From contig NZ_JAOAUU010000058.1 in NCBI RefSeq assembly GCF_030157465.1, positions 62,001 through 126,000 on the forward strand: DNA of 64,000 nt. The letters are read 5' to 3'. The stretch is from Zoogloea sp. Its GTDB lineage: Bacteria; Pseudomonadota; Gammaproteobacteria; Burkholderiales; Rhodocyclaceae. A model generated the notes under the pieces. It saw only the letters and a program-made list of their open reading frames with translations, was not told the DNA's origin and searched no databases. Below, piece after piece: positions 17,446 to 25,944 of the stretch (within the stretch, counting starts at the first letter, position 1; each line of letters starts with the position of its first letter). Made by a program: the position numbers and the translations under genes.

Positions 17446-18351
17446 TCATGTAGCACACAGAAAATCGGCCTCCCGGCGGGCCACGCCGGCACGCACCAGC
17501 TCGCCCACCAGCCATCCGGCCAGGGCGTCGGCCGAGAGGCCCAGGAAGCGCCGGTTGGCTTCGCGATACAACGGCACCGCCTCCAGATAGGCCGGCAGCG
17601 TGTCGAGGGGAACGCGACGCTGCTCGAGCAGCATGAAGGTCAAACAGGCCCGGATCGCGTTGCGGGCCATGCGGGCGCCGTCCTGCTGAAAATAGCGCAG
17701 GCGCGCGAAGGCCGCAGCGAGCGCCTCATCCACCTCGACAAAGGGCGCGCCGTGGCCAGGAATCACCCGGTCCACCGGCAGCCGGGCAATCGCTTCGAGG
17801 GTGGCCTGCGCGGCCTCCAGCCCGCCGCCACTGCCGATCACCTCGGCAAACAGGATTCCGAAGCCGTCACGCCACAGGGCGTCACCGGAAATCAGCACGC
17901 GGGCATCCGCCGAATGGAACACCAGCGCGTCCATGTCGTGGCCGGGCGCCGGCAGGGCCTGCCATTCGAGGCCGCCCATCATCAGCCGCTCGCCGACGGC
18001 AAGGGTGTGATCGAGCCCGAAGGGTGCGCCCTGCTGGTCGGCCACACTCAGCAAGAGGGCCTCTTCGTCCCAGTTTTCGATTGCCGGGGCCATGCCTTCC
18101 GGTACGCCGATGCGGCAGCCGAAGGCCTCTTTCACTGCGGCGTTGCCACCAATGTGGTCGGAATGGGAATGGGTGTTGATCAGCCGGGCGAGGCGCCGGC
18201 CGCCAAGGGCAGTGCGAACCAGCTCGACGGTTTGCGCGGCGTGGCTCACGTAGCCACTGTCGATCAGCGTTGCCTCGTCGCCGTCGCAGAGCAGGATGTT
18301 GTTGGACGACAGCCAGCCACGCTCGATGACTTCAATGCCGAGCGGAAGCAT
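17446..18351 (-). CDS. MBL-fold metallo-hydrolase (glyoxalase II-like)
   Basis: This 301-residue protein has the metallo-beta-lactamase motif HSHSDHIGG (His61, His63, Asp65, His66), a later metal-binding GHDMDALVF and a VIPGHGAPF motif. These place it with glyoxalase II-like hydrolases. A C-terminal helical extension of about 80 residues (RARYFQQ to FLCAT region) is typical of the longer MBL hydrolases with a winged-helix-like tail. The substrate is unknown. The start is ATG 18351; GTG 18363 in the same frame overlaps the DUF1289 stop and is an alternative. It forms a unit with two DUF1289 genes. Confidence 0.85.
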   Translation of the reverse strand: MLPLGIEVIERGWLSSNNILLCDGDEATLIDSGYVSHAAQTVELVRTALGGRRLARLINTHSHSDHIGGNAAVKEAFGCRIGVPEGMAPAIENWDEEALLLSVADQQGAPFGLDHTLAVGERLMMGGLEWQALPAPGHDMDALVFHSADARVLISGDALWRDGFGILFAEVIGSGGGLEAAQATLEAIARLPVDRVIPGHGAPFVEVDEALAAAFARLRYFQQDGARMARNAIRACLTFMLLEQRRVPLDTLPAYLEAVPLYREANRRFLGLSADALAGWLVGELVRAGVARREADFLCAT

Positions 18352-18355
18352 CGGC

Positions 18356-18535
18356 TCAGTCACCCGGCACATCGGCCTCGCCGCCAACGACCCGCCGGAC
18401 CTGCTCGGCGACGCCTTCTTCACCGGCGGGCGCGGAATCGGTTTCGCCGAAGATCTGGTCTTCACTGCGGCCGCAGCCGATACAGTAGCCGTCGGCGATT
18501 TCGCAGATGCCGATGCAGGGGGATTCGCCACTCAT
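18356..18535 (-). CDS. DUF1289 family small Cys-rich protein (second of a pair)
   Basis: This 59-residue protein matches the Fe-S-type DUF1289 pattern PCIGICEI...GYCIGCGRS, with four cysteines at its N-terminus. The C-terminal half is acidic and unlike that of its neighbour (EEGVAEQVRRVVGGE). It overlaps the upstream DUF1289 gene by ATGA and lies 4 bases before the MBL gene. Function is unknown; Fe-S or zinc binding is inferred from the Cys spacing. Confidence 0.8.
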   Translation of the reverse strand: MSGESPCIGICEIADGYCIGCGRSEDQIFGETDSAPAGEEGVAEQVRRVVGGEADVPGD

Positions 18536-18747
18536 CGGCCGGCTTCCTGGCACTCGCTGTTCAGGCCTCCGTCGACACGCCCGGCGGCGGCCCGCCGGCT
18601 GGCAACTTCGGCGAGGATGGCGCGCTTTTGCGCATCACCGGCGCGGCTCCATTCGGTGATTTCGGGAATCGTGCGGAAACAGCCTTCGCAGTAACCGGAA
18701 ACCGCGCTCATGCGGCACACGCTGGTGCAGGGGGACTTGATACTCAT
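18532..18747 (-). CDS. DUF1289 family small Cys-rich protein (first of a pair)
   Basis: This 71-residue protein has the full DUF1289 pattern SPCTSVCRM...GYCEGCFRTIPEITEWS, followed by a helical tail QKRAILAEVASRR. Cys7, Cys11 and the CxxC pair at about 20-23 may hold a metal. The TIPEITEW segment is the classical form and is missing from the downstream copy, so the two are diverged paralogues. It lies 57 bases after the HMG-CoA lyase gene on the same strand. Confidence 0.85.
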   Translation of the reverse strand: MSIKSPCTSVCRMSAVSGYCEGCFRTIPEITEWSRAGDAQKRAILAEVASRRAAAGRVDGGLNSECQEAGR

Positions 18748-18804
18748 GGCTTGCTCAGTGGGGTTGCGTGCCCGCCGCTCATGGGCGGCAGGTCGGAGTC
18801 GATG

Positions 18805-19725
18805 TTACGTACAGCAGGCCTTGGCCCGTTTGGCGAGGACCGCCCGCGCCACCTTCGAGGCGGGGGCGCGGCCCAGGCGTTCGCTGATCCAGCCCGCGGT
18901 GTCCACCAGCGCATCCAGATCGATGCCAGTTTCGATGCCGAGGCCGTCGAGCATGTATACCACGTCCTCGGTTGCCACGTTGCCCGAGGCGCCCGCCGCG
19001 TAGGGGCAGCCACCAAGGCCCGCCACCGCAGTATCGAACACCGCCACGCCGGCCTCCAGCGAGGCGTAGATGTTGACCATGGCCTGGCCGTAGGTGTCGT
19101 GGTAATGCCCGGCAAGCTTGTCGATGGGTACCCGGCGGGCCACCGTATCGAGCATGCGCCGGGTTTTGCCGGGCGTGCCGGTGCCGATGGTGTCGCCCAG
19201 ACTCACCTCGAAACAGCCCATTTCAAACAGCGTGGCGGCCACGCCGGCCACCGCGTCGGGGGCAATTTCGCCCTCGTAGGGGCAGCCGAGCACGCACGAC
19301 ACATAGCCGCGCACCCGCACGCCGGCGGCTTTGGCGGCCAGCATCACCGGCTCGAAGCGGGTCAGCGATTCGGCAATGCTGCAGTTGATGTTCTTGCGGC
19401 TGAAGGACTCGGAGGCCGCACCAAACACCGCCACTTCGGTGGCCCCCGCCGCCAGCGCGGCCTCGAAGCCCTGCAGGTTGGGCGTGAGCACCGGGTAAGC
19501 CACGCCCGGCAGGCGCAGGATGCGGGCCATCACCTCGGCGTTGTCGCCCATCTGCGGCACCCAGCGGGGCGACACGAAGGACGTGGCCTCGATGGCCTTG
19601 AGCCCGGCCGCGCCAAGGCGCGCAATCAGCTCGACCTTGGTTTCGGTGTCGACAAGCTGCTTCTCGTTCTGCAGGCCGTCGCGGGGGCCCATTTCAACAA
19701 TGCGGACGTGGGCGGGGAGATTCAT
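18805..19725 (-). CDS. mvaB: Hydroxymethylglutaryl-CoA lyase
   Basis: HMG-CoA lyase splits HMG-CoA into acetyl-CoA and acetoacetate, the last step of leucine degradation. The 306-residue TIM-barrel protein starts [16 protein letters not shown] and shows the metal-binding HYHDTYGQA and GDTIGTGTP motifs. It also has the lyase signature [19 protein letters not shown] with the catalytic Cys. The other leucine-degradation genes are not adjacent; the LiuR-like regulator at 27.2-27.6 kb is 8 kb away. A two-codon gap to a good GAGG-like site precedes the ATG. Confidence 0.95.
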   Translation of the reverse strand: MNLPAHVRIVEMGPRDGLQNEKQLVDTETKVELIARLGAAGLKAIEATSFVSPRWVPQMGDNAEVMARILRLPGVAYPVLTPNLQGFEAALAAGATEVAVFGAASESFSRKNINCSIAESLTRFEPVMLAAKAAGVRVRGYVSCVLGCPYEGEIAPDAVAGVAATLFEMGCFEVSLGDTIGTGTPGKTRRMLDTVARRVPIDKLAGHYHDTYGQAMVNIYASLEAGVAVFDTAVAGLGGCPYAAGASGNVATEDVVYMLDGLGIETGIDLDALVDTAGWISERLGRAPASKVARAVLAKRAKACCT

Positions 19726-19792
19726 TGGGACTCCTCATTCGTTCGATGATGGACCATATGATATTTCACCTGCATTACATCGACCGCTCCGC

Positions 19793-20710
19793 TCAATCTG
19801 TCCGCCCATCGGCCAGCGTCCCGAAATCCGGGCGGGGCAGGCGGCCGCGCAGATAGTCCTGATAAACCCGGTCCAGCGCTGCTGCGGCCTGGATATCCAG
19901 GTCCGTGATACGGCACCCCTCATCCCAGGTCGAGAACCACACCTGCACCGATTTCCACTGGTTTTGCCAGCGGGGATGGTGCGGCGGCTTCCAGGCCTCC
20001 ACCTGCCGCGCCGCAACCGCCATGAAATCGACGGCTTCGTAAAAGCCCTCGAACTCGTACCCCCGGGCAAGTTCCTGCGCCGTACCGACCACCACCCAGG
20101 GATGGGTGTGATGTGCCAGGCCCCAGTGGGCAAGGCCTTCGTCGTTCAAGCGGGCAAGCACCGCCTCGTCCGACAAGGCCGTGCGCCGAATCGTCTTGCG
20201 GGGTTTGCTGAGCGTGCCCGGCGCGGATTCACGATCGCGCCGCGGCAGGGCCAGGCGCACCGCGAGCAGGTCGATGAGGTGCTGGACGTCGCTCATCCAG
20301 CTGGCGTTCTGCAAGGGGTGCGATTGCTGGAAAGCCAGGCCGGACAGTGCGTCGTTCAGGGCCTCGGGCGGCGGCGCCTGGAAGCCATCCAGCATCAGGG
20401 GAATCACTGGAATGCCCCGCTGCAGCGCCGTGGCCAGTTCGATCCGGACCCAGTCCTTCGGGTCGTCGATCCGGCGCCGTCCCCAGTCGTCGGCCGCGTT
20501 GATCCACCGTGGCCCCATCACCGCGAGCACGATGCGGGCTGCGCCAACCGCCTCGGCAAGTCCCTTCGACCAGTCGCGCCCTGCCTGGAGGCGTTCCCGG
20601 TCGAGGAAAACCTGCGTTTCGCCAAAGGCCCGGGCCAGGTGGGCATGCAAGGCGAACGCTGCGTGCTGGGCGTCGCTGCGACGGTAGCTGATGAAGATTT
20701 CGCGAGCCAT
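19793..20710 (-). CDS. TIR domain fused to a pterin-4a-carbinolamine dehydratase-like domain
   Basis: This 305-residue protein joins two unrelated domains. Residues 1-145 are a TIR domain: IFISYRRSD at 5-13, a VFLDRERLQAGRDW loop, and WVRIE (87-91) whose Glu91 fits the catalytic Glu of NAD-cleaving TIRs. Residues 178-285 match pterin-4a-carbinolamine dehydratase: TALSDEAVLARL, YEFEGFYEAVDFM, HHPRW (His244, His245) and a late DLDIQAAAALDRVY. The third active-site His of that family, in the STH(E/D) position, is Trp262 here, so dehydratase activity is doubtful and ligand sensing is possible. GAGGAG lies six bases before ATG 20710. No partner effector gene is adjacent. Confidence 0.85.
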   Translation of the reverse strand: MAREIFISYRRSDAQHAAFALHAHLARAFGETQVFLDRERLQAGRDWSKGLAEAVGAARIVLAVMGPRWINAADDWGRRRIDDPKDWVRIELATALQRGIPVIPLMLDGFQAPPPEALNDALSGLAFQQSHPLQNASWMSDVQHLIDLLAVRLALPRRDRESAPGTLSKPRKTIRRTALSDEAVLARLNDEGLAHWGLAHHTHPWVVVGTAQELARGYEFEGFYEAVDFMAVAARQVEAWKPPHHPRWQNQWKSVQVWFSTWDEGCRITDLDIQAAAALDRVYQDYLRGRLPRPDFGTLADGRTD

Positions 20711-20771
20711 TCCAAGCTCCTCGATGTCGAGTCCAGACAATTGAACGCCGGCAAATTGCGGCGGGAGAGAC

Positions 20772-21437
20772 TCACCCGACGGGCGCGGGCCTGCGCCGGA
20801 AGATCCGCCGCACGAAGCGCCACAGCACGACGATCAGCAACACCGCCAGCACCACGAACACAGCCAGCGCACCGAGAAAAATCAGCGGCTGGTGAAGCAG
20901 CATCCACATTCCGCCGGCAAACAGCACGTCTTCGCCGAACGACGTGACCACGTTGCTTGCCGGCTCCGGCGAGGTGTTGATGGCGACCCGTGCCCCGGCC
21001 TTGGCAAAGTGGGTGCCGGCCGCCAGCGTGCCGCCGACCAGCCCCATCGCAATCTGCAGCGCACCGCCCTGCTCGCCCATCACCGCCGCAGCCAGCGCCG
21101 CGCCGGCGGGGATGCGGATGAAGGTGTGCACCGCATCCCACAGCGAATCGAGCCAGGGCAGCTTGTCGGCAAAGAATTCGACCACCACCAGCACGCCGGA
21201 AATCCCCAGCACCAGCGGATGGGCCAGCACGCCAAGGCCGCCGGGCAACTGCACACCGGCAAAGCGCGCCAGTGCGCCGAGCACGAAGACCAGCGCGTAG
21301 AGGCGCAGCCCGCTGGCCCAGCCGAGCCCGGCCGCCAGGGCCGCCAGCGAGGCCAGGTCCACCGGCAGGCCGCGCCAGTCGAGCAGCGGCATGAGGCCCT
21401 GGGCGATGGCGGCAATGTCCGGGCCGGCGAGCTCCAT
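20772..21437 (-). CDS. DUF4126 family membrane protein
   Basis: This 221-residue hydrophobic protein matches DUF4126. It has ASGLRLYALVFVLGALARF near the start, HPLVLGISGVLVVVEFFADKLPWLDSLWD, and an Ala/Gly-rich middle with KAGARVAINTSPEPASNVVTSF. The C-terminus is a membrane helix followed by a basic tail RRIFRRRPAP. About six membrane segments can be counted. Function is unknown. It lies on the same strand between fghA and the TIR gene. Confidence 0.82.
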   Translation of the reverse strand: MELAGPDIAAIAQGLMPLLDWRGLPVDLASLAALAAGLGWASGLRLYALVFVLGALARFAGVQLPGGLGVLAHPLVLGISGVLVVVEFFADKLPWLDSLWDAVHTFIRIPAGAALAAAVMGEQGGALQIAMGLVGGTLAAGTHFAKAGARVAINTSPEPASNVVTSFGEDVLFAGGMWMLLHQPLIFLGALAVFVVLAVLLIVVLWRFVRRIFRRRPAPVG

Positions 21438-21446
21438 CGCCGCGAC

Positions 21447-22286
21447 CTAGGCGCTCAGGTACTGCGCGTGGTGCGCGAGGTGATCCGCCATGAAGGTGGA
21501 GATGAAGTAGTAGCCATGATCGTAGCCGGCGTGACGGCGCAGCGTGAGCGGCTGGCCGTCGGCACACACTTGCTCGAAGCGTTCCGGATTGAGCTGAACG
21601 GCGAGAAACGAGTCGTCCAGGCCCTGATCGATGAGGATGGGCGGGCAACGGTGGCCGTCCTCGACGAGCGCAGCGGCGTCGTGCCCGCGCCACAGGCTGC
21701 GCTCATCGCCGAGGTAGCCGCCAAAGGCCTTCTCGCCCCACGGGCACAGGCTGGGCGCACAAATCGGGGCGAAGGCCGATACCGAGCGGTAAAGATCGGG
21801 ATGACGCAGGGCCAGCGTGAGCGCGCCGTGGCCGCCCATCGAATGACCGAAGATGCCGCAGCGGGAAAGATCGGCAGGAAAGCGCAGCCCGATCAGCTGG
21901 CGCAGCTCGCCGGTGATGTAACTTTCCATGCGCCAGTTTTGCGCCCAGGGCTCGCGCACGGCATCGAGGTAAAACCCGGCCCCCACGCCAAAATCCCAGG
22001 CGTTTGCCTCGCCCGGCACATGGGCGCCGCGGGGGCTGGTATCCGGGCAGACCAGCATCAGGCCGAGCTCGGCCGCGATGCGCTGGGCGCCGGCCTTGAT
22101 CGGAAAGGTTTCCTCGGTGCAGGTCAGGCCGGCGAGGTAGAACAGCACCGGCACCGGCCCGTGTGCAGCCTGCGGCGGCGTGAACACCGCAAAGCGCATC
22201 GACACGCCGGTTTCGCGGGAGTCGTGCCGGTAAAAGCCCTGGCGGCCACCAAAGCAGGCGTGCTGGGAAAGGGTTTCGAAGGACAT
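21447..22286 (-). CDS. fghA: S-formylglutathione hydrolase
   Basis: This esterase hydrolyses S-formylglutathione to formate and glutathione, the second step of glutathione-dependent formaldehyde removal. The 279-residue alpha/beta hydrolase has the nucleophile elbow GHSMGG (Ser149), the oxyanion region LAGLTCTEE and the conserved C-terminal HAGYDHGYYFI containing the catalytic His. It follows frmA with an 82-bp gap that contains a strong hairpin. Confidence 0.96.
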   Translation of the reverse strand: MSFETLSQHACFGGRQGFYRHDSRETGVSMRFAVFTPPQAAHGPVPVLFYLAGLTCTEETFPIKAGAQRIAAELGLMLVCPDTSPRGAHVPGEANAWDFGVGAGFYLDAVREPWAQNWRMESYITGELRQLIGLRFPADLSRCGIFGHSMGGHGALTLALRHPDLYRSVSAFAPICAPSLCPWGEKAFGGYLGDERSLWRGHDAAALVEDGHRCPPILIDQGLDDSFLAVQLNPERFEQVCADGQPLTLRRHAGYDHGYYFISTFMADHLAHHAQYLSA

Positions 22287-22316
22287 GGTCGAGGAAACGT
22301 GAGGGGTGACGGGTCA

Positions 22317-22350
22317 GGGGGAGGGGCACGCCGCGCGCAGCCCCTCCCCC
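22317..22350. terminator. Strong hairpin between frmA and fghA
   Basis: GGGGGAGGGGC and its exact complement GCCCCTCCCCC form an 11-bp stem with a 12-base GC-rich loop. A TTTT tract follows only on the plus strand, where no gene ends. In the direction of frmA-fghA transcription it lacks a U-tract, so it may act as a stability or attenuation element rather than a full terminator. Confidence 0.5.
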
Positions 22351-22368
22351 TTTTACTTGCGTGCCTGA

Positions 22369-23475
22369 TTAATACAGCACCACCGAGCGGATCGATTCGC
22401 CCTTCTTCATCAGGTCGAAACCGTCGTTGATCTGGTCCAGCGTGAGCGTGTGGGTGATCAGGTCGTCGATGTTGAGCTTGCCGTCCATGTACCAGTCGAC
22501 GATCTTCGGCACGTCGGTGCGGCCGCGGGCGCCGCCGAAGGCCGAGCCTTTCCAGACCCGGCCGGTGACCAGCTGGAAGGGACGGGTCGAAATCTCGGCG
22601 CCGGCTTCGGCCACGCCGATGATCACCGACTGGCCCCAGCCCTTGTGGGTGCATTCCAGCGCCTGGCGCATCACCTTGGTGTTGCCGATGCACTCGAAGC
22701 TGTAGTCGGCGCCGCCGTCGGTGAGCTGGACGATGTGATCGACCACGTTTTCGACGTCGCTCGGGTTGATGAAGTGGGTCATGCCGAACTTGCGGGCCAT
22801 GGCTTCACGGCGGGGGTTCAGATCGACCCCGATGATCTTGTCGGCGCCGACCATCTTGGCCGCCTGGATCACGTTGAGGCCGATGCCGCCGAGGCCGAAC
22901 ACCACCACGTTGGCCCCGGCCTCAACCTTGGCGGTGAAGATCACGGCGCCCACGCCGGTGGTCACGCCGCAGCCGATGTAGCAGACCTTGTCGAAGGGCG
23001 CGTCGTTGCGGATCTTGGCCAGGGCGATCTCGGGCACCACGATGTAGTTCGAGAAGGTGGAGGTGCCCATGTAGTGCAGGATGGGCTTGCCATCCAGGCT
23101 GAAGCGGCTGGTGGCGTCGGGCATCAGGCCGCGGCCCTGGGTGCTGCGGATCTTCTGGCACAGGTTGGTCTTCTGCGACAGGCAGAACTTGCACTCGCGG
23201 CATTCCGGCGTGTAGAGCGGAATCACGTGGTCGCCAGTGCGCAGGGATTTCACGTCCGGGCCCACATCCACCACCACGCCGGCGCCTTCGTGGCCGAGGA
23301 TGGCCGGGAAGAGGCCTTCCGGATCGGCGCCCGAGAGGGTGTAGTAATCGGTGTGACAGATGCCGGTGGCCTTGATTTCCACCAGCACTTCACCGGCCTT
23401 GGGGCCTTCGAGGTCGACGGTTTCGATGGTGAGCGGGGCTCCGGCTTTCCAGGCGACGGCGGCGCGGGTTTTCAT
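22369..23475 (-). CDS. frmA: S-(hydroxymethyl)glutathione dehydrogenase / class III alcohol dehydrogenase
   Basis: This NAD-dependent zinc enzyme oxidises S-hydroxymethylglutathione to S-formylglutathione. The 368-residue protein has the catalytic zinc ligands Cys40 (TGICHTD) and His62 (GHEGAG), and the structural zinc set ECRECKFC...C (Cys92, 95, 98, 106). The Rossmann motif is [12 protein letters not shown]. Length and motifs match class III ADH throughout. No FrmR-type regulator gene is adjacent. Confidence 0.97.
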   Translation of the reverse strand: MKTRAAVAWKAGAPLTIETVDLEGPKAGEVLVEIKATGICHTDYYTLSGADPEGLFPAILGHEGAGVVVDVGPDVKSLRTGDHVIPLYTPECRECKFCLSQKTNLCQKIRSTQGRGLMPDATSRFSLDGKPILHYMGTSTFSNYIVVPEIALAKIRNDAPFDKVCYIGCGVTTGVGAVIFTAKVEAGANVVVFGLGGIGLNVIQAAKMVGADKIIGVDLNPRREAMARKFGMTHFINPSDVENVVDHIVQLTDGGADYSFECIGNTKVMRQALECTHKGWGQSVIIGVAEAGAEISTRPFQLVTGRVWKGSAFGGARGRTDVPKIVDWYMDGKLNIDDLITHTLTLDQINDGFDLMKKGESIRSVVLY

Positions 23476-23502
23476 GCGTGATTCTCCTTGGGAATATAGA
23501 GG

Positions 23503-24087
23503 TTATAGCTGCTTTTCGTCGCGCAGACGCTTGCCGACAGCGGGCGGGTGGTAGGCGCCCATCGACCGCATGAGCGCGAAGAGGTTGTCCTCCACCAGCA
23601 GCAGGCCGCGGTTCTCGGCCTTCATGAAGCCTTCGGTCACGCCGCGCTCCATCATCTGAACCAATGGCAGGTAATAGCCTTCGACATTGAAGAGGGCCAC
23701 CGGCTTGTTGTGAAAGCCGAGCTGGGCCCAGGTGAGGATTTCAAAGAGTTCCTCGAAGGTGCCGAGCCCGCCCGGCAGCGCGATGAAGCCGTCGGCCAGC
23801 TCGGCCATGCGTGCCTTTCGGGTGTGCATCGAATCAACGACTTCGAGGCGGGTGAGGCCTTCGTGACCGACTTCCCATTCAAGAAGCGCGCGCGGGATCA
23901 CCCCCACCACCTTGCCACCGGCAGCCAGGCAGGCATCGGCGACGATGCCCATCAGGCCCACGTTGCCACCACCGTAAACCAGCTCGATGCCCCGCTCGGC
24001 AAACATCTGGCCGAGGGCTTCCGCCGCCGCCCGGTAGGCGGGGTTTACGCCGGGGCGGGAACCGCAAAATACACAGATACGCCGCAT
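23503..24087 (-). CDS. LOG family protein (cytokinin riboside 5'-monophosphate phosphoribohydrolase-like)
   Basis: This 194-residue Rossmann-fold protein begins RRICVFCGSRPG and has the signature PGGLGTFEELFE with the catalytic Arg/Glu environment (SMHTRKARM upstream). LOG enzymes release the base from nucleoside monophosphates; the bacterial substrate is often unknown. The ATG at 24087 is chosen because the frame open to 24408 is only a shadow of the next gene. It lies 13 bases downstream of the isomerase gene on the same strand. Confidence 0.93.
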   Translation of the reverse strand: MRRICVFCGSRPGVNPAYRAAAEALGQMFAERGIELVYGGGNVGLMGIVADACLAAGGKVVGVIPRALLEWEVGHEGLTRLEVVDSMHTRKARMAELADGFIALPGGLGTFEELFEILTWAQLGFHNKPVALFNVEGYYLPLVQMMERGVTEGFMKAENRGLLLVEDNLFALMRSMGAYHPPAVGKRLRDEKQL

Positions 24088-24100
24088 TGCAGCCTCCGCT

Positions 24101-24703
24101 TCAGAACGGGCCTTTTTCCAGCCAGCGCTCGAGCTGGTGAAAACGGTCGTTACCCCAGAACGCCTCGCCTTCGACGATGAAAAAGGGCGAGCCGAACACG
24201 CCGCGGGCTTCGGCCAGATCGATCTCGGCCTTGATGCGGGCCTTGGTGGCCGAATCGGAGAAGGCGGCCGACACTTCGTCACGATCGAGCTTGAGGGTAT
24301 CGGCGATATCCAGCAGCACGCCGGTTTCGGCGATGTTGCGGCCCTCGACGAAATAGGCGCGGAACACCGCGTGGGCAAACGCCCGGGCTTCGTCGGGATT
24401 GCGGTCACTGAGCCACTGGAAGGCGCGGGCCGCGTGTTCGGTGTGCACCGGGTACTGGGCCGGCTCGGCGTAAGGAATGCCGAGGAAGGCGGCCGAACGC
24501 TCGGTGTCGCGTTTGACGTAATCGGTGCGCATCAGCGCAGCCGGAATCTTGACCCCGCCCTGGGGCTGGAACTGGGCATCGAGCACGATGGCGTGCCACA
24601 TCACCGCGCGGCCGTGACGGGCAGCCAGGGCGTCGATCTGCTCGGAGGCCAGATAACCGTAAGGCGACGAAAAATCGAAGTAAAAATCGATGGGTGCGGA
24701 CAT
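24101..24703 (-). CDS. 2-hydroxychromene-2-carboxylate isomerase family protein (copy A)
   Basis: This 200-residue DsbA-fold, glutathione S-transferase kappa-like protein has IDFYFDFSSPYGYLASEQID at its N-terminus and FGSPFFIVEGEAFWGNDR near its C-terminus. Named members isomerise hydroxychromene carboxylate in naphthalene degradation, but many family members lie outside such pathways. No ring-degradation genes are present here. GGAG precedes the ATG. A paralogue lies immediately upstream on the same strand. Confidence 0.9.
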   Translation of the reverse strand: MSAPIDFYFDFSSPYGYLASEQIDALAARHGRAVMWHAIVLDAQFQPQGGVKIPAALMRTDYVKRDTERSAAFLGIPYAEPAQYPVHTEHAARAFQWLSDRNPDEARAFAHAVFRAYFVEGRNIAETGVLLDIADTLKLDRDEVSAAFSDSATKARIKAEIDLAEARGVFGSPFFIVEGEAFWGNDRFHQLERWLEKGPF

Positions 24704-24817
24704 GCAGGTCTCCGGGATGCGAAAGGACGGAAATTCGGGGTCAGCCATTATCCACGCCGCGCGGCGGACCACCGTGACATTGCGTATCCGCCGTCACGAA
24801 GCCCGCTGCAGCCCCCG

Positions 24818-25438
24818 TCAGAACCCGCCTTCGGCGAGCCAGCGCTCCACCTGCGGCAGGCGGTCGGCGCCCCAGAAGGCTTCGCCATCGACGATGATGA
24901 ACGGCGAGCCGAACACCCCGCGGGCGAGGCCCAGGTCAACCTCGGCCGCCAGGCGCGCCTTGATCTCGGTGCCGGCCAGCACGCCCGACAGTTCGTCGCG
25001 ATCCACGCCCACCCGCGCGGCGATATCGAGCACGGCGGCCAGGTCGGAGATATTCACGTCATCGACGAAATACGCCCGGTAGGCGGCAAGGCCGAACTCG
25101 CGCGCCTTGAGCGGGCTGCGGTCGTTGAGCCACAAAAACGCCCGCGCGGCATGCTGGGTGGGAATCGGAAACGTGGAGGGCTGCCGGTAGGGCACGCCGA
25201 AATAGCGGGCCGAGCGTTCGATGTCGTGCATCGAATAGGCGCCCTTGAGCGGTATGCCCGGCAGCGGCCCAAGGCCGGTCACCTTGAACGTGACACCGAG
25301 CAAAAAGGGGTGCCAATGCACCAGGCGCCCGTAGCGGGCGGCCAGGGCGTCGATTTCCTCGGCGGCAAAATAGCCGTAGGGCGAGGAGAAATCGAAATAG
25401 AAATCGATGGGTGCGGTGCTGTACTGCGGCTTGGTCAC
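24818..25438 (-). CDS. 2-hydroxychromene-2-carboxylate isomerase family protein (copy B)
   Basis: This 206-residue protein is a paralogue of copy A, with IDFYFDFSSPYGYFAAEEID and FGSPFIIVDGEAFWGADR at matching places. The start is GTG 25438 behind GGAGGA; an ORF open to 25585 has no support. The two copies are separated by 114 bases and look like an old tandem duplication. Function is presumably glutathione-dependent isomerisation of an unknown substrate. Confidence 0.9.
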   Translation of the reverse strand: MTKPQYSTAPIDFYFDFSSPYGYFAAEEIDALAARYGRLVHWHPFLLGVTFKVTGLGPLPGIPLKGAYSMHDIERSARYFGVPYRQPSTFPIPTQHAARAFLWLNDRSPLKAREFGLAAYRAYFVDDVNISDLAAVLDIAARVGVDRDELSGVLAGTEIKARLAAEVDLGLARGVFGSPFIIVDGEAFWGADRLPQVERWLAEGGF

Positions 25439-25452
25439 GGGTTCGTCCTCCG

Positions 25453-25893
25453 TCAAAGGCCCTTCGGCCAAAGGATCATCTGCGTACAGCGGAACAGGGC
25501 AAGGCGCTTGCCGCAGCCGCCGCCGGTCACTTCGGCATCCCACACCTGGGTGTTGCGTCCGGTGTGCACCGCGGTGGCTTCGCACAGCAGCACACCCTCG
25601 GTCTGGGTGCCGAAAAAATTGCTCTTCATTTCGATCGTCGTGAAGCTCGCCGCGCCGGCGGGCAGGTGGGCGCGGGTGGCATAGCCGGCGGCGGTATCCG
25701 CCAGCGCAATGATGCTTGCCGCATGCAGGAAACCGTTGGGCGCCAGCATTTCGGGGCGGATCAGCATGCGCGCCGACAGCCGGCCAGGCACCAGGGCCAC
25801 CGCCTCGAAGCCGAACCAGCCCGGCAGGTTTCCAAGCCCCTCCGCGTTGAGCGTCGCCAGGTCGATGTCGTCGCTCAGGGTGAATTCATTCAT
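25453..25893 (-). CDS. PaaI-type hotdog thioesterase
   Basis: This 146-residue protein has the hotdog-fold thioesterase pattern GFLHAASIIALADTAAGYATRAHL, followed by FTTIEMKSNFFGTQTEGVL. This suits a PaaI/YdiI-type acyl-CoA thioesterase. The Asp in ALADTAAG is the candidate catalytic residue. A GGGGGAG site precedes the ATG at 25893. It begins a minus-strand run with the two isomerases and the LOG gene. Confidence 0.88.
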   Translation of the reverse strand: MNEFTLSDDIDLATLNAEGLGNLPGWFGFEAVALVPGRLSARMLIRPEMLAPNGFLHAASIIALADTAAGYATRAHLPAGAASFTTIEMKSNFFGTQTEGVLLCEATAVHTGRNTQVWDAEVTGGGCGKRLALFRCTQMILWPKGL

Positions 25894-25944
25894 TGTCTCC
25901 CCCACTTTTTTTGTTTTATTTCGCGACCACCCGGGCCGCGGTGC

